In this document: positions 6,354 to 7,189 of the stretch, one piece after another
Layout of the letters: each line of letters starts with the position of its first letter
How positions within the stretch are numbered: the first letter of the stretch is position 1
Assembly (NCBI GenBank): GCA_041552055.1
Contig: JBFELO010000204.1
Location: 1-7,189 of the forward strand
Reading direction: 5' to 3'
Length of the DNA: 7,189 nucleotides
From: JBFELO01 sp041552055
GTDB lineage: Bacteria > Acidobacteriota > Thermoanaerobaculia > Thermoanaerobaculales > Sulfomarinibacteraceae
The notes under the pieces: model-generated
What the model was told of the DNA's origin: nothing
The model's input: the letters and a program-made list of their open reading frames with translations, nothing else
Database searches by the model: none
Translations under genes and position numbers: made by a program

Positions 6354-7043
6354 ATGAGCACGACCGGATCGAACAGCGGGCAGGCCGCTTCGGCGCGCCT
6401 GCGGGATTCGATGGTCGCGCCCAGGAGCGTCGAGGAGTCGGTCACCGAAGTGCTGCGCGAGGGGATTCTCGAAGGGAGACTGAAACCCGGTCAACGGCTC
6501 GCCCAGTCGGAGCTGTCCGAGGAACTCGGTGTGTCACGTATCCCACTCCGCGATGCCCTTCGGCGCCTCGAGGCCGAGGGTCTCGTGTCGATCGATGGAC
6601 GTCGAGGCGCCAGAGTGTCATCTCTGACGGCGGCCGACGTGCAAGAGGTCTATGAGATGAGGATGATGCTCGAGGCGGAGTGCGCCCGGCGAGCGATCTC
6701 ATCTCTCGAAGACGAGGACGCCGAAAGACTGGTGCAGCTGAGCCTGGTGATGGACCGTGTGGCTTCCGATCCGGTCGAGGGACCGGAGGCGAGGAGGGAG
6801 TTCTACTCCGAGCTCTATGCGCTGGCCGGACGACCGCGGATGCGGGAGACCATCCTCATGCTGCGCGCCCTCGTGCTCCGCTATCACGTGCTCACCCACT
6901 CTGGCCACCACCGGGCTCACGAGGAGCTCCGCAGGTGTATCCGCGAGAGAGACGGGGACCGGGGAGCTGCGATGATCCGGGCCCACCTCGATCTGGCTCG
7001 ACAAGACCTGATCGAGTCGCTGAAATCGGCTGACTGGGCTTAG
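6354..7043 (+). CDS. GntR-family transcriptional regulator, FCD (FadR-type) subfamily, 229 aa
   Basis: An N-terminal tail of about 24 Ser/Ala-rich residues precedes a winged helix-turn-helix (about 25-90): LREGILEGRLKPGQRL, then LSEELGVSRIPLRDALRRL and EGLVSI, all classic GntR. An all-helical FCD domain follows (about 94-220), with DVQEVYEMRMMLEAECARRA as its first helix. FCD domains usually bind a metal through Asp and three His. Here the DxxFH motif reads RREFY (147-151), so the Asp and first His are missing, while H185/H186 and H211 remain. The effector site is therefore altered. FCD regulators are usually repressors released by organic acids or similar metabolites. Likely targets are its own gene and the divergent promoters at 1918-2089, from shared TATAC motifs (inference). 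It stands 109 bp after the transporter and probably has its own promoter. Confidence 0.92.
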   Translation: MSTTGSNSGQAASARLRDSMVAPRSVEESVTEVLREGILEGRLKPGQRLAQSELSEELGVSRIPLRDALRRLEAEGLVSIDGRRGARVSSLTAADVQEVYEMRMMLEAECARRAISSLEDEDAERLVQLSLVMDRVASDPVEGPEARREFYSELYALAGRPRMRETILMLRALVLRYHVLTHSGHHRAHEELRRCIRERDGDRGAAMIRAHLDLARQDLIESLKSADWA

Positions 7044-7051
7044 CCATTCTC

Positions 7052-7065
7052 GACAGTGCGCTGTC
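7052..7065 (+). terminator. Short hairpin after the GntR gene, weak terminator candidate
   Basis: GACAG (7052-7056) and CTGTC (7061-7065) pair around a TGCG tetraloop, 9 nt past the TAG stop. The stem is only 5 bp and no T-run follows, so termination here is uncertain. Confidence 0.22.
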
Positions 7066-7107
7066 TCGAGCGGGCACAGCCGCGCTTCGCGCGATCAACC
7101 GACGGCC

Positions 7108-7127
7108 TCATCCGGCGATCATCCGGC
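7108..7127. repeat. Tandem 9-bp direct repeat TCATCCGGC
   Basis: TCATCCGGC occurs at 7108-7116 and again at 7119-7127, two bases apart, so the period is 11 bp, about one helical turn. This spacing would place two protein contacts on the same DNA face. It lies in the non-coding end of the window. The function is unknown and chance is possible. Confidence 0.4.
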
Positions 7128-7155
7128 CTTCCCCGGGACCACTGACCGCGTTGAG

Positions 7156-7175
7156 ACGCTGAAACGGCTCAGCGT
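7156..7175. repeat. Perfect 7-bp inverted repeat at the right end (hairpin or operator)
   Basis: ACGCTGA (7156-7162) pairs with TCAGCGT (7169-7175) across the 6-nt loop AACGGC. It is the strongest hairpin after the GntR gene. No T-run follows on the plus strand. It could be a U-less terminator for gntR, or an operator of a gene beyond the window. Confidence 0.4.
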
Positions 7176-7189
7176 GACGTGTCGTCCAA

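Noticed and set aside
1..7189. tRNA, rRNA, CRISPR array, insertion sequence or attachment site
   Set aside because: No tRNA-like cloverleaf, regularly spaced repeats, transposase motifs or long terminal inverted repeats were seen on either strand.

Overview
The window is high-GC bacterial DNA. The coding frames have G or C at most third positions, and starts are a mix of ATG and GTG. Codon style, Shine-Dalgarno sites of the GGAG type and the gene families suggest an actinobacterium, possibly an uncultured lineage. This is a judgement from style, and no marker gene in the window fixes the taxon.

Layout. Two leftward genes fill positions 1-1917. The first to be transcribed encodes a 462-residue protein that looks like a divergent member of the M29 aminopeptidase / NicX (2,5-dihydroxypyridine dioxygenase) superfamily. 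One base after its stop begins a Clp/Hsp100-type AAA+ protein; only its N-terminal 175 residues lie in the window. A 172-bp divergent intergenic region (1918-2089) holds a perfect 8-bp inverted repeat, a GTATAC palindrome and weak promoter-like sequences. Rightward from 2090 come a bicupin protein, a full-length EutA-family ATPase (ethanolamine ammonia-lyase reactivase family), a doubtful 98-residue small ORF whose stop overlaps the next start as ATGA, and an MFS_3-type exporter. After a 109-bp gap follows a GntR/FCD regulator. The last 146 bp (7044-7189) are non-coding and carry short repeats and hairpins.

How the genes may work together. Two probable metal enzymes (the bicupin and the M29/NicX-like protein) are transcribed divergently from one control region. 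Each sits directly beside an ATP-dependent protein remodeller: EutA, an actin/Hsp70-fold reactivase, follows the bicupin, and the Clp-like protein follows the M29/NicX-like gene. No EutB/EutC lyase is present here, so the EutA homologue may act on another enzyme. A transporter and an FCD-type GntR regulator complete what looks like a small-molecule catabolic or detoxification locus. The substrate cannot be told from the sequence. The EutA, MFS, GntR and Clp-N calls are firm at family level. The M29/NicX assignment and any pathway are inference.
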